Shown: positions 1 through 8,600 of the stretch, piece after piece
Layout: each line of letters starts with the position of its first letter
Position numbering within the stretch: the first letter of the stretch is position 1
Program-made: the position numbers and the translations under genes
Notes under the pieces: generated by a model
The model's input: only the letters and a program-made list of their open reading frames with translations
Databases searched by the model: none
Told to the model about the DNA's origin: nothing
Source of the DNA: Lachnospiraceae bacterium AC2031
GTDB lineage: Bacteria > Bacillota > Clostridia > Lachnospirales > Lachnospiraceae
Direction: 5' to 3'
Length of the DNA stretch: 64,000 nucleotides
Assembly (NCBI GenBank): GCA_000687975.1
Contig: JIAB01000001.1
Coordinates: 682,001-746,000, forward strand

Positions 1-2070
1 TTTCTTTAACTCTAGTGCTTCAAAGATGTCATTAAATGTAATGTTAGAAATCTCAGCGACCTTGGTTAGTATATCATATTCCTTCGACTTTATATAGATG
101 ACCCGTCGGAAGATGTTATTAATTCGGTAAATATATGCTTCAGTTGGCCCAACCACGTCTAGGCCACCGGTTGACATAATTTCTGCATTAGTTGACATAA
201 CATTTGAGTCGCGATACTTCTTTATCGCATCAGTTACCTTCTGTGACATATCTATACATAAGCCTTCATCTGCTGAACTCACACATATACCAAGCAAATG
301 GTACATCGGCGGATAATGCAGAATCTCACGATATGATACTTCATAGTTATAGAAGGTCTCATAGTCCTGAGCCGCAGCTGTAGTGATTGCATAATGCTCT
401 GGCTGATAGGTCTGTATAACCACATGTCCTGGCAGCTCATCTCGTCCAGCTCTTCCAGCCGACTGAGTCAGAAGGTCAAATGTCCTCTCTGCAGATTCGA
501 AGTCCGTATCGAAGAGACTAAGGTCCGCAAGAATATTTCCTACAACAGTTACCTTAGGAAAATCATGTCCTTTGACTATCATTTGAGTTCCAATTAGACA
601 GTCAGCCTTACCCTCACGGAACTTCTTTATTATTGCGCCGTGGCTTCCCTTCTTTTGAGTAGTGTCACGGTCCATTCGAAGAGTCTTTATCTTTGGGAAG
701 AGATCGCGTATAGTCTCTTCCACCGTTTCTGTACCTATGCCTAGTCCACCGATCAGCTTGGATTTACATTTGGGACATATATTTGGAACAGGTTCTGTAT
801 GTCCACAATAGTGACACATCAGAATATCAGCGCCACCTGGAACTATAGTCTTATGCTGCGATAAAGATACATCGCAGTTAGGACACTTCACTACTTCACC
901 ACAGTCTCTGCAGGAGATAAATGTCTTGTACCCGCGTCTGTTAATGAAGATCATGGCCTGCTCGCCGCGACTAAATGCAGTAGCCAGTCTGTTATAAAGC
1001 GTCTGTGAGATGATGCTACGATTTCCAGCACGAAGCTCCTCGCGCATATCTACCACTTCTACTTCAGGCAGTACTGAACCCTTTACTCGGTTTAGCAGGC
1101 TGTAAAGCTTATACTCACCATGCTTCGCCTTATAGTAGCTCTCAATACTTGGAGTAGCTGTACCAAGGATTACTCTGGCACCTTCAAGCTCCGCCCTCTT
1201 TATTGCCACCTCACGGGCATGATACTTCGGAGTCTTCTCACTCTTATAAGATGTATCATGTTCCTCATCGATAATAATAAGCCCAAGATTCTGAAACGGT
1301 GCAAAAAGCGCCGATCTTGGACCGATCATTATATGAGTCTCACCATTTAAGGCCTTCATAAACTCACGATACTTCTCGCCTTTACTAAGCTGAGAATTCA
1401 GTATCGATATATTATCTTGAAAATAACTGCTGAATCTGGCAACTGTCTGATAGGTAAGGGCAATCTCAGGAACAAGAACGATAACATCCTGTCCACGGGA
1501 GAGAATCTCCTCCGCCATCTTTATGTAAACCTCTGTCTTACCACTTCCAGTCACCCCATGCAGTAAATGTGCAACGGGGTCCGTCCCCACTGCACCAAGG
1601 TCTGTCCCCTCCTGCACCATTTCCTGGCAGAAGTCATCGACTATGGCCTGCTGCTGTGGTTCCAGTTCATCGATAGGCTGAAATTCAGGGATATTATCCC
1701 TAACATCTATCTCTGTCTTTCTTTCACGTACCTTTTCTTTTACAGGCATTACGGTCATCAGCGCACTGATCATGGTACAGCCGTAACGCTCCTTCATCCA
1801 GGCAGCCAGTCTAATCAGCTTACTCTCAATAGAGATGGCTGAGGTCGACACCTCCTGAATGCTCTTAATCTTGTTTATATCGTAGTTCGGCTCATCTGCG
1901 AGTCCGATCACATATCCAGTTCTGATGCGGTTGCCCTGGCCAAATGGAACTTTAACCACCGCTCCTACTGCAACCACTTCAAGGAGTTCATCCGGAATTC
2001 TATATCTAAAAGGTCTATCAACATTACTCTGTGAAATATCGATTATTATATCCGCATATTTCTGTGACAT
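1..2070 (-). CDS. priA: Primosomal protein N' (replication restart helicase PriA), C-terminus beyond window
   Basis: Superfamily 2 3'-5' DNA helicase that reloads the replisome at stalled forks. Visible are the Walker A block GVTGSGKTEVY (about 1525-1558), the DEEHD Walker B box (about 1265-1285), and zinc-binding cysteine pairs of the CxxC type between about 750 and 910. The gene runs off the left edge after 690 codons, so only the last part is missing. The ATG at 2070 has GGAGG six bases upstream and overlaps the end of murE by 47 bases, which suggests translational coupling. An unusual tandem EGTDLGA/VGTDPVA peptide lies between the Q-motif region and Walker A. It is encoded by a GGGGACGG palindrome repeat (1570-1611), see the separate entry. 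Confidence 0.95.
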   Translation of the reverse strand, partial: MSQKYADIIIDISQSNVDRPFRYRIPDELLEVVAVGAVVKVPFGQGNRIRTGYVIGLADEPNYDINKIKSIQEVSTSAISIESKLIRLAAWMKERYGCTMISALMTVMPVKEKVRERKTEIDVRDNIPEFQPIDELEPQQQAIVDDFCQEMVQEGTDLGAVGTDPVAHLLHGVTGSGKTEVYIKMAEEILSRGQDVIVLVPEIALTYQTVARFSSYFQDNISILNSQLSKGEKYREFMKALNGETHIMIGPRSALFAPFQNLGLIIIDEEHDTSYKSEKTPKYHAREVAIKRAELEGARVILGTATPSIESYYKAKHGEYKLYSLLNRVKGSVLPEVEVVDMREELRAGNRSIISQTLYNRLATAFSRGEQAMIFINRRGYKTFISCRDCGEVVKCPNCDVSLSQHKTIVPGGADILMCHYCGHTEPVPNICPKCKSKLIGGLGIGTETVEETIRDLFPKIKTLRMDRDTTQKKGSHGAIIKKFREGKADCLIGTQMIVKGHDFPKVTVVGNILADLSLFDTDFESAERTFDLLTQSAGRAGRDELPGHVVIQTYQPEHYAITTAAAQDYETFYNYEVSYREILHYPPMYHLLGICVSSADEGLCIDMSQKVTDAIKKYRDSNVMSTNAEIMSTGGLDVVGPTEAYIYRINNIFRRVIYIKSKEYDILTKVAEISNITFNDIFEALELKK
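1569..1617. repeat. Tandem REP-like GGGGACGG palindromes inside priA
   Basis: Two adjacent 21-base units (minus strand 1611-1591 and 1590-1570) match at 16 of 21 bases and are in frame. They encode EGTDLGA followed by VGTDPVA. The second unit lies in a 27-base imperfect palindrome (1569-1595, arms GTGCA/TGCAC around GGGGACGGACCCC). This palindrome differs from the intergenic hairpin at 57652-57678 at only two positions. Confidence 0.75.
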
Positions 2071-3577
2071 CCTCTTCCTCCAATATCTCCTTTATCAGGT
2101 CACGCTCATCCATATGGTGCTTTACACCACGAATCTCCTGATAGTCCTCATGGCCCTTGCCAGCAAGGATAATAACATCGCCTTCCTTTGCATTCATTAT
2201 TGCAAATCGGATAGCTTCTTTTCTATCAATTATATCCATATATTCTCCGCCTGCCTTCTCAACTGCAGACTTAATATCATCAAGTATATCCTGTGGTTCC
2301 TCATCTCTTGGATTATCACTGGTTATTATTGTGAAATCTGCATACTTGGCAGATACCTCACCCATCTCATAACGACGTGACTTGGCTCTGTTTCCACCAC
2401 ATCCAAAAAGAGTAACAAGACGCTTTGGCTCATACTCACGGATTGCCTTAAGAAGAGATTCCAGAGACATGCCATTATGCGCATAATCTATCATCAAAGT
2501 AAATGCGTCTGAAATAGGTATCATTTCAACACGGCCACGAACCTTGATAAGCTCAAGTATTCTCTTAATCTCATCAAAGCCTACGCCCATACAGTCAGCA
2601 ACTATGGTAGCTGCCATAGAGTTATAAATACTGAAGTCACCAGGAAGCGCAACTCTGACATGACCTTCAAGTGTTCCTTCCAGATCATACTCGATGCCCA
2701 GGATTCCACCATCCATATATAACTTATGTCCGCGTGCAATATAGTCAGCATATTCACTCTTTCCATAAGTGATAGGTGATGCTGTACTGCCCTCCATCAT
2801 GTATTCAGCTTCTGGGTCATCAATATTGTAGATACCCCTCTTACAGAGTGAGAAAAGCTTCTTCTTACACTCCTTGTAATTTTCATAGCTGTCATGTTCA
2901 TTTGGACCTATATGATCAGGGGACATATTAGTAAAGATACCGTAGTCGAACTCTATGCCCGCTACTCTATCCAACATAAGTCCCTGTGAAGATACCTCCA
3001 TAACTACAGCTTCACAGTCATTATCAGACATATCACGAAGCTTCTTCTGAATCGTAATGGATTCAGGAGTAGTATTTATCGAAGGAGTTTTTGTCTTTCC
3101 GTCATCTATCTCAATAGTACCAATAAGACCCGTCTTAATACCTGCAAGTTCAAGCATCTCCTTAACCATATAGGTTGTTGTAGTCTTACCCTTAGTACCT
3201 GTAATTCCTATAATTGTCATTTCATCCGATGGTGTATCATAGTAGTTAGAACTCATAACACCCATGGCATATCTGATATTTTCAACCTCGATGATTGCAA
3301 GAGTGCTCTCCTCATCAAGATCACCGTTCACCAATATATCGTTCTCGAGCATATTCTCGAGAGCCTTCTCACCCTTTTCAGTAACTATAGCAGCTGCACC
3401 AGATCTTATAACATCTGGAATAAAGACAGCTCCATCAACCTTTGCTCCAGGAACTGCAAAGTAGAGACCTCCCTCTACAACCTTTCTGGAATCATTTGTA
3501 ATATCTTTTATATCAGTGTCAAGATCTCCGCAGATTACTTCGACTTCCAGATCACCAATTATATCCTTTAATAGCAT
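2024..3577 (-). CDS. murE: UDP-N-acetylmuramoyl-L-alanyl-D-glutamate--2,6-diaminopimelate ligase
   Basis: Cytoplasmic Mur ligase that adds the third amino acid to the peptidoglycan stem peptide, using ATP. The 517-residue length is typical. The P-loop GTKGKTTT is near residues 125-133. The substrate-selecting motif DNPR is near 418-421; in this family DNPR goes with meso-diaminopimelate, and lysine-adding enzymes have a different tetrapeptide. The window organism therefore probably has mDAP peptidoglycan. The gene sits downstream of rpoZ and overlaps the start of priA. Confidence 0.96.
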   Translation of the reverse strand: MLLKDIIGDLEVEVICGDLDTDIKDITNDSRKVVEGGLYFAVPGAKVDGAVFIPDVIRSGAAAIVTEKGEKALENMLENDILVNGDLDEESTLAIIEVENIRYAMGVMSSNYYDTPSDEMTIIGITGTKGKTTTTYMVKEMLELAGIKTGLIGTIEIDDGKTKTPSINTTPESITIQKKLRDMSDNDCEAVVMEVSSQGLMLDRVAGIEFDYGIFTNMSPDHIGPNEHDSYENYKECKKKLFSLCKRGIYNIDDPEAEYMMEGSTASPITYGKSEYADYIARGHKLYMDGGILGIEYDLEGTLEGHVRVALPGDFSIYNSMAATIVADCMGVGFDEIKRILELIKVRGRVEMIPISDAFTLMIDYAHNGMSLESLLKAIREYEPKRLVTLFGCGGNRAKSRRYEMGEVSAKYADFTIITSDNPRDEEPQDILDDIKSAVEKAGGEYMDIIDRKEAIRFAIMNAKEGDVIILAGKGHEDYQEIRGVKHHMDERDLIKEILEEEDVTEICGYNNRYFTE

Positions 3578-3645
3578 ACCATCCTCCCCAAAATAAATAA
3601 GCTATGTTTAGTTTCAGAATATCAAAAATCCTATAAATCAAAATA

Positions 3646-3666
3646 TGGGGACGAAAAACGTCCCCA
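3646..3666. repeat. TGGGGACG hairpin between rpoZ and murE
   Basis: Perfect 8-base inverted repeat TGGGGACG/CGTCCCCA around a five-base loop. The minus-strand copy is followed by a T-rich stretch, so it could act as a weak intra-operon terminator or an RNA processing site. The GGGGACG core resembles the palindrome family at 1569 and 57652. Kinship with that family is an inference from the core only. Confidence 0.5.
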
Positions 3667-3684
3667 AAATAATCTAAGCAACTA

Positions 3685-3921
3685 TTACTCGTCGTCACCC
3701 ATAATCTTGATCTTGCCTTCGTAAAGCTCCTCAACTGCAACTGAAAGAGGTTTCTTTCCTTCAGTATCTCTTACAAGAGGCTCATCTCCTGCGATAAGCT
3801 GTCTTGCTCTCTTTGCAGTAGCAAGAACAATTGAGTAACGGCTCTGAACTACTGGCTCCTCGCCTGGCTCAACGCCTTCATTAGCAACGTCCATTAAGTC
3901 ACGATATGATGGATGTATCAT
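3685..3921 (-). CDS. rpoZ: DNA-directed RNA polymerase subunit omega
   Basis: 78-residue omega subunit, which helps assemble RNA polymerase by clamping beta prime. It has the family core SRYSIVLATAKRARQL and an acidic C-terminus. AGGAGG precedes the ATG. It sits downstream of gmk, the usual Firmicutes order, and has its own sigma-A-like promoter in the 93-base gap upstream. Confidence 0.93.
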   Translation of the reverse strand: MIHPSYRDLMDVANEGVEPGEEPVVQSRYSIVLATAKRARQLIAGDEPLVRDTEGKKPLSVAVEELYEGKIKIMGDDE

Positions 3922-3981
3922 AATTCATTCCTCCTATAATAAGTGGCAGGGCGTACCCATTCACATTTTCGTCCACCTTAT

Positions 3982-4011
3982 ATATTAGTCATATTTATAA
4001 GGAAATGTCAA
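3982..4011 (-). promoter_or_regulatory. Sigma-A promoter for rpoZ
   Basis: On the minus strand, TTGACA (4011-4006) is followed after 18 bases by TAATAT (3987-3982). It lies just past the gmk stop codon and could drive rpoZ-murE-priA independently of yicC-gmk. Confidence 0.6.
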
Positions 4012-4014
4012 CCA

Positions 4015-4635
4015 TTACTTATTGATTTCATCAAGCTGTCTCTTAATCCCAATAAGAAACTCGGTACGATTCTCCTTCTTACAGGTCTGGCTTACTACGA
4101 TGGAATTAACTGTATCAACACATTCCTCAAGGTCATCATTTATAACGATGAACTCATAGGACTCCATAGATTCAGCTTCCTCAGCAGCGCGTGCGATACG
4201 TTTATTGATAACTTCCTGAGTTTCTGTACCACGATTTGTAAGTCGGGCGCGTAAAGTCTCTATATCCTTTGTACTGATAAAGATAAGGATTGCATCAGGG
4301 TACTGAGACTTAATATTCATCGCTCCCTGAACCTCGATCTCGAGGATAACATTTTTACCTGCTGCTATCTCGTCCTCAACAAACTTTCTTGGTGTGCCAT
4401 AATAGTTGTCTACATACTGAGCCCACTCAATAAGTCCGTTGTAATCAATAAGTGACATGAACTCATCAACTGTTTTGAAATAGTACTCTCTACCATCCTC
4501 TTCACCCTCACGAGGTGCACGAGTTGTAGCTGAGATTGAAAGACTGTAATCATACTTCTCACGAAGTCTCTTTATAACTGTGCCCTTTCCAGCTCCAGAA
4601 AAGCCAGAAACGACGATTAATTTTCCCTTTTTCAT
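4015..4635 (-). CDS. gmk: Guanylate kinase
   Basis: Phosphorylates GMP to GDP with ATP, in purine nucleotide salvage and GTP supply. The 206-residue protein has the P-loop GFSGAGKGT at residues 10-18 and the GMP-binding stretch with TTRAPREGEEDGREY, all typical of the family. It starts 15 bases after yicC with a GGGAGAG ribosome binding site. The remA (DUF370) gene that often lies between yicC and gmk in Firmicutes is not present here. Confidence 0.96.
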   Translation of the reverse strand: MKKGKLIVVSGFSGAGKGTVIKRLREKYDYSLSISATTRAPREGEEDGREYYFKTVDEFMSLIDYNGLIEWAQYVDNYYGTPRKFVEDEIAAGKNVILEIEVQGAMNIKSQYPDAILIFISTKDIETLRARLTNRGTETQEVINKRIARAAEEAESMESYEFIVINDDLEECVDTVNSIVVSQTCKKENRTEFLIGIKRQLDEINK

Positions 4636-4649
4636 ACTCTCTCCCTCTT

Positions 4650-5567
4650 TTACTCGAGATTCTGTACCTGCTCACGAACCTTCTCGATACAGGTCTTCAT
4701 ATTTATTCCAATATCTGTAACTGATAATGTATCCGACTTAGAAAGAGTTGTGTTAGCCTCTCGGTTCATCTCCTGAATTATGAAATCAAGACGACGTCCG
4801 ATAGAATTACTCTCACTCTTTGCTGAATCAGTATCATCTGAACCAACTGATTCTGAAAGCATATCACGAACAGCTTTGATATGACTATGAAGTCTTACCA
4901 ATTCTTCATCAACCGCAACTCTATCTGCATAGATTGCAACTTCCTGAACAATACGGCTTTCATCAATATTTGTTGCCTCAAGCAGGTTACTTACCTTCTC
5001 AGTAAGTCTTGCCTGGTATTCTTCAATAACCTTAGGTGCAAGCTCATCAACCTGATTTGTATAGCCTTCCAGCTCATTCATCTTTGCAATAAGATCTGCT
5101 GCAAGATTTGCACCTTCCTTAGCACGTGATGCTTTGAACTGCTTTCCAGCCTCATCGAGAACCTTCTCAATAATCTGATACTCTTCATCCTCTACAAAGT
5201 AGTTTTCTTCAATAGAGAATACATCTGGATATCTTGCTATGACAGTTGGCTTATAATCCTCTGTCAGTCCATAGTCAGCTTCCATCTGCTTAAAATGAGC
5301 CATATACTGATCAAGTACATCCTTGTTATACTTAACTACAGCACCTGTATCCTTAAGGCTGTTATATGTAATAAATACATCTACCTTACCACGCTCTACA
5401 TAAAGCTTAAGTCTCTTTCTGATTTCAGGCTCAAATCTACTTATGCTGCGTGGCAGTTTTACGCTGATATCACAGTATCTGTGATTAACAGACTTCATTT
5501 CTATTACTACTCTTCTTGCTTCGTCAGAATACTCACTTCTGCCAAAGCCAGTCATACTATAAACCAT
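4650..5567 (-). CDS. yicC: YicC/YloC family endoribonuclease
   Basis: 305-residue member of the YicC family, whose E. coli representative is an endoribonuclease. The N-terminal signature SMTGFGRSE is present, as is the C-terminal block GRRLDFIIQEMNREANT that defines the DUF1732 half. It is the first gene of the yicC-gmk-rpoZ-murE-priA run and has a good promoter 39 bases upstream. The biological target in this organism cannot be read from sequence. Confidence 0.92.
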   Translation of the reverse strand: MVYSMTGFGRSEYSDEARRVVIEMKSVNHRYCDISVKLPRSISRFEPEIRKRLKLYVERGKVDVFITYNSLKDTGAVVKYNKDVLDQYMAHFKQMEADYGLTEDYKPTVIARYPDVFSIEENYFVEDEEYQIIEKVLDEAGKQFKASRAKEGANLAADLIAKMNELEGYTNQVDELAPKVIEEYQARLTEKVSNLLEATNIDESRIVQEVAIYADRVAVDEELVRLHSHIKAVRDMLSESVGSDDTDSAKSESNSIGRRLDFIIQEMNREANTTLSKSDTLSVTDIGINMKTCIEKVREQVQNLE

Positions 5568-5605
5568 ATTTTCATACTTCCAATCGTTAGAATAATTACT
5601 TATCC

Positions 5606-5634
5606 ATTATATTAAATGGTAGCAGTTTTCTCAA
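5606..5634 (-). promoter_or_regulatory. Sigma-A promoter for yicC operon
   Basis: Minus strand TTGAGA (5634-5629), 17-base spacer, TATAAT (5611-5606). It lies between the end of the nuclease/helicase gene and yicC, so the core operon does not depend on readthrough from the accessory gene. Confidence 0.75.
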
Positions 5635-5648
5635 CCACTTTTAAGGTG

Positions 5649-8600
5649 CTAATCAGAAACCTTCTTACGCATTATCTCTATGCTTATTCCATTTGATTCA
5701 TCCACCTTTGTATCATGATCAATAGCCGTATCAACCTCAATCTTACGCATAAATTTATCGAAGTCACACATAAAACTGATTCCCTGCTCGATGGATTCAT
5801 CATCTACATCAAGAAGCTCTATAGGTTTGTCCAGAAGTACATCAGTCAGGATCACGATTGTCTTCTTTTTGCCTCTCGTGATAGATACATTTAGCCTGTT
5901 TCTGCTATAGATAAACTCAATCTCCGAAAGTGCCTTCTCGATATTTGAGATACCATAGCTTACTACAACCGCTTCACGTTCCTGCCCCTGAAGCTTATCA
6001 ACCGTGCCGATGTATAAGCTATCTCGGTCCATCCCCAGTTCTTCTGAAATCTGGTCCTTCAATCTATTGATATGCTCATGATGAGGCGAAATGATAGCGA
6101 ACGCGCCTTTATGATTCGAATCCCCCCAGAACTCTCCCTCAGTAAGATATGGATTAAGTTCCTTATCCACCATATGTTCCTTCAGCAGTCTCGTAATTTC
6201 GGTAGCAAGTCTTATTTCCAAGGACTGCTTTTCAGCAGCTTTTCCTCCAGAAAGTTTTATAAGGATAAGTGGATACTCCGGATCCAGCACCTTTCTCATA
6301 AGCTCATCATCCAGAAGATTCTCTTTTGTCTTTATCTCATCTTCATTTATTAGAGTAAGCTTCTGGTTCTTTATCTTATCTCCTATAATCTCATCAGTAT
6401 AAGCATGATATCCATTTCTATCCTTAGAAGCAGTACCTGCAAGGATATCCACATCATAGATTTTTTCTCCTGGATATCTGTCCAGAATTTCATTCATACG
6501 GAAGTTTTCTTCCAGCTGGCACAGATAATCCATATCACATCTTTCAGCAATATTGTAAAAGGTTCTGAAGATAGAACCATAAATATCCGGCGTATCTTCA
6601 GGTGCTTCATACTTTCCCTTAATGATCGGAGAAAGCTGATTCTCATCACCAACTATCATGAATCTCGTTGAACGGTTGGACCAGTCCATAGCGACAAGTG
6701 CATCGCTGGTCTTAACCTGGGATGCCTCATCAATTATGACAATATCAAATCCTGGATAGCTATATGGATGGAACCTGTCTCCTTCCATCCTGTCTCTTGT
6801 ATACTGGCATGCATTACTTGTTGCACCAACAACCAGTGGTCTATCTATATCATATTCATACAGGATTCCATCCGCTTTCCGTGTCTCAAAAATTTCAAGA
6901 AGCTTCGGCAGAACTGGAACACTTGGATTCATATCAAGAAAACGTCTTCCTGTTTCTTCATTTACTCCATATGGATACCACCGTTCATACACCTTTATGC
7001 CAGGGATCGGACTCTCCTTTTTATCCTGATCATATTTATCAAGTTTTACAATCTGTGGCAGATAATCCTTTTCAAAGCAATCCTCCGAGAAAACATTTGC
7101 CTGAATCTTCTCGTCCAGCTTTTCAAGAATATTATTGATTGCCGCATGAGAATTAGCGGTAACCAGAATCGACATATTGTAGTTATAGCGTTCCTTGAAA
7201 AATCCAGCCAAGGCAATCACTGCTCTTGCAATAAAGTCAGTCTTCCCACTTCCTGGTGGGCCAAGAAGAAGCGTTACATTTTTTTCAAAAAACTGTTTAA
7301 ACGCTCTTCTCTGAGAAGGCGAAAATGTCATGCCATCAACTCGGGCATACTTTTCAACACGCTCCTTATACTGTTCTAATCTTAAATCGCTGGATTTCTC
7401 CTGGTAGCCGCCATAATTATCCACCATGTGACCAGACTCATCCGGATGCTGTCCCTCTGGATACAGAATCAAAGGGTTTGAAATACCGCGAATTAACTTC
7501 TGAACTGTTTTATCTCCTACAATATCAGTGAATCGTTCCACTAAGTAAAGCTCAGTTCCAGATTTATACTCAGTTCCTCCCATCCTCTGACCCTTAATGA
7601 TCATTCTGCCGCCTTCATAACAAAACTCCATATTATCGAAGTACGCGGTATGAAAGAAATTCTGGTGATAACCACTTCCCTCTTCAGGGATATCAGGAAT
7701 ATAGAGGCTCTTCTTTTCGTTGATCCTTGCCAGCTCATCCGCCGCAATCTCATTTGTTTCCGCAACAATAGCTGCGAACCATGGATCCTGGAAGAAGGAA
7801 TCTTTATTGATCACTTCATATTCGCAGTAGCATCCATCCAGTTTTTTGGGTCTGCCACCTGGAAAACAAACCATAGATTCAGACTGGTAGGTTTCTGATA
7901 TAACCCGGACCTTAAGGATCTTTCCATCCGAAGCCGCCTCACTGAGATCCCCCATTCGAACTCTCTTAGTATCATGAAAGGACAGAAGCTGCTCGTACTT
8001 CTGCTCAATATAAAGCTTGGCAATACGGTCATCCATACTCTCATTTATAGTTACCAAGGCAAATGGAGCCGCTGCCCTTTTGATTCCAGAATGACGGGAA
8101 TCCTTTCCCTGAATCTCACCGATTATCCTTCTTTCGATATAGAGTCTCTTCAGAATATAGTTCGACAGTTTTTCTATACGTGTACTCTTTATCTCATCCT
8201 TTTTCTCAGGATCATCGTTCTTCTTACCATGCCAGATATCATTTATCGGTTCACTTTTAATTGCGTTCGAAAGTGGACTGGAATACTTCTTTCCCTTTTC
8301 ATTGTCATACTGCTGTGAAAAGGCTTTACTGATATCTTCAAAATTGTTGGATATAAATCCAGGTATTACATATAAACGTCCAATAATACTACTAAGCACT
8401 ACAAGTGGAAACTCATCACCAATATCTTCACCTTGAATAGCCGAGTCGGTGATCATTCGTTCCCCCTGAAGCCAGAAAATAATCGCAAGCAGTTTATTAC
8501 GATACTCTGTATCGATCGTGTCATCTAACAGTTCTGCAAAGAGTCCTTCCTCCAGGTTGTAGGACTCATAATTATCCATTACATATCCCTGTACAGATAA

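Noticed and set aside
6768-7379. 203-codon plus-strand frame in the nuclease/helicase gene
   Set aside because: Antisense shadow without ribosome binding site; amino acid composition is unlike a real protein.
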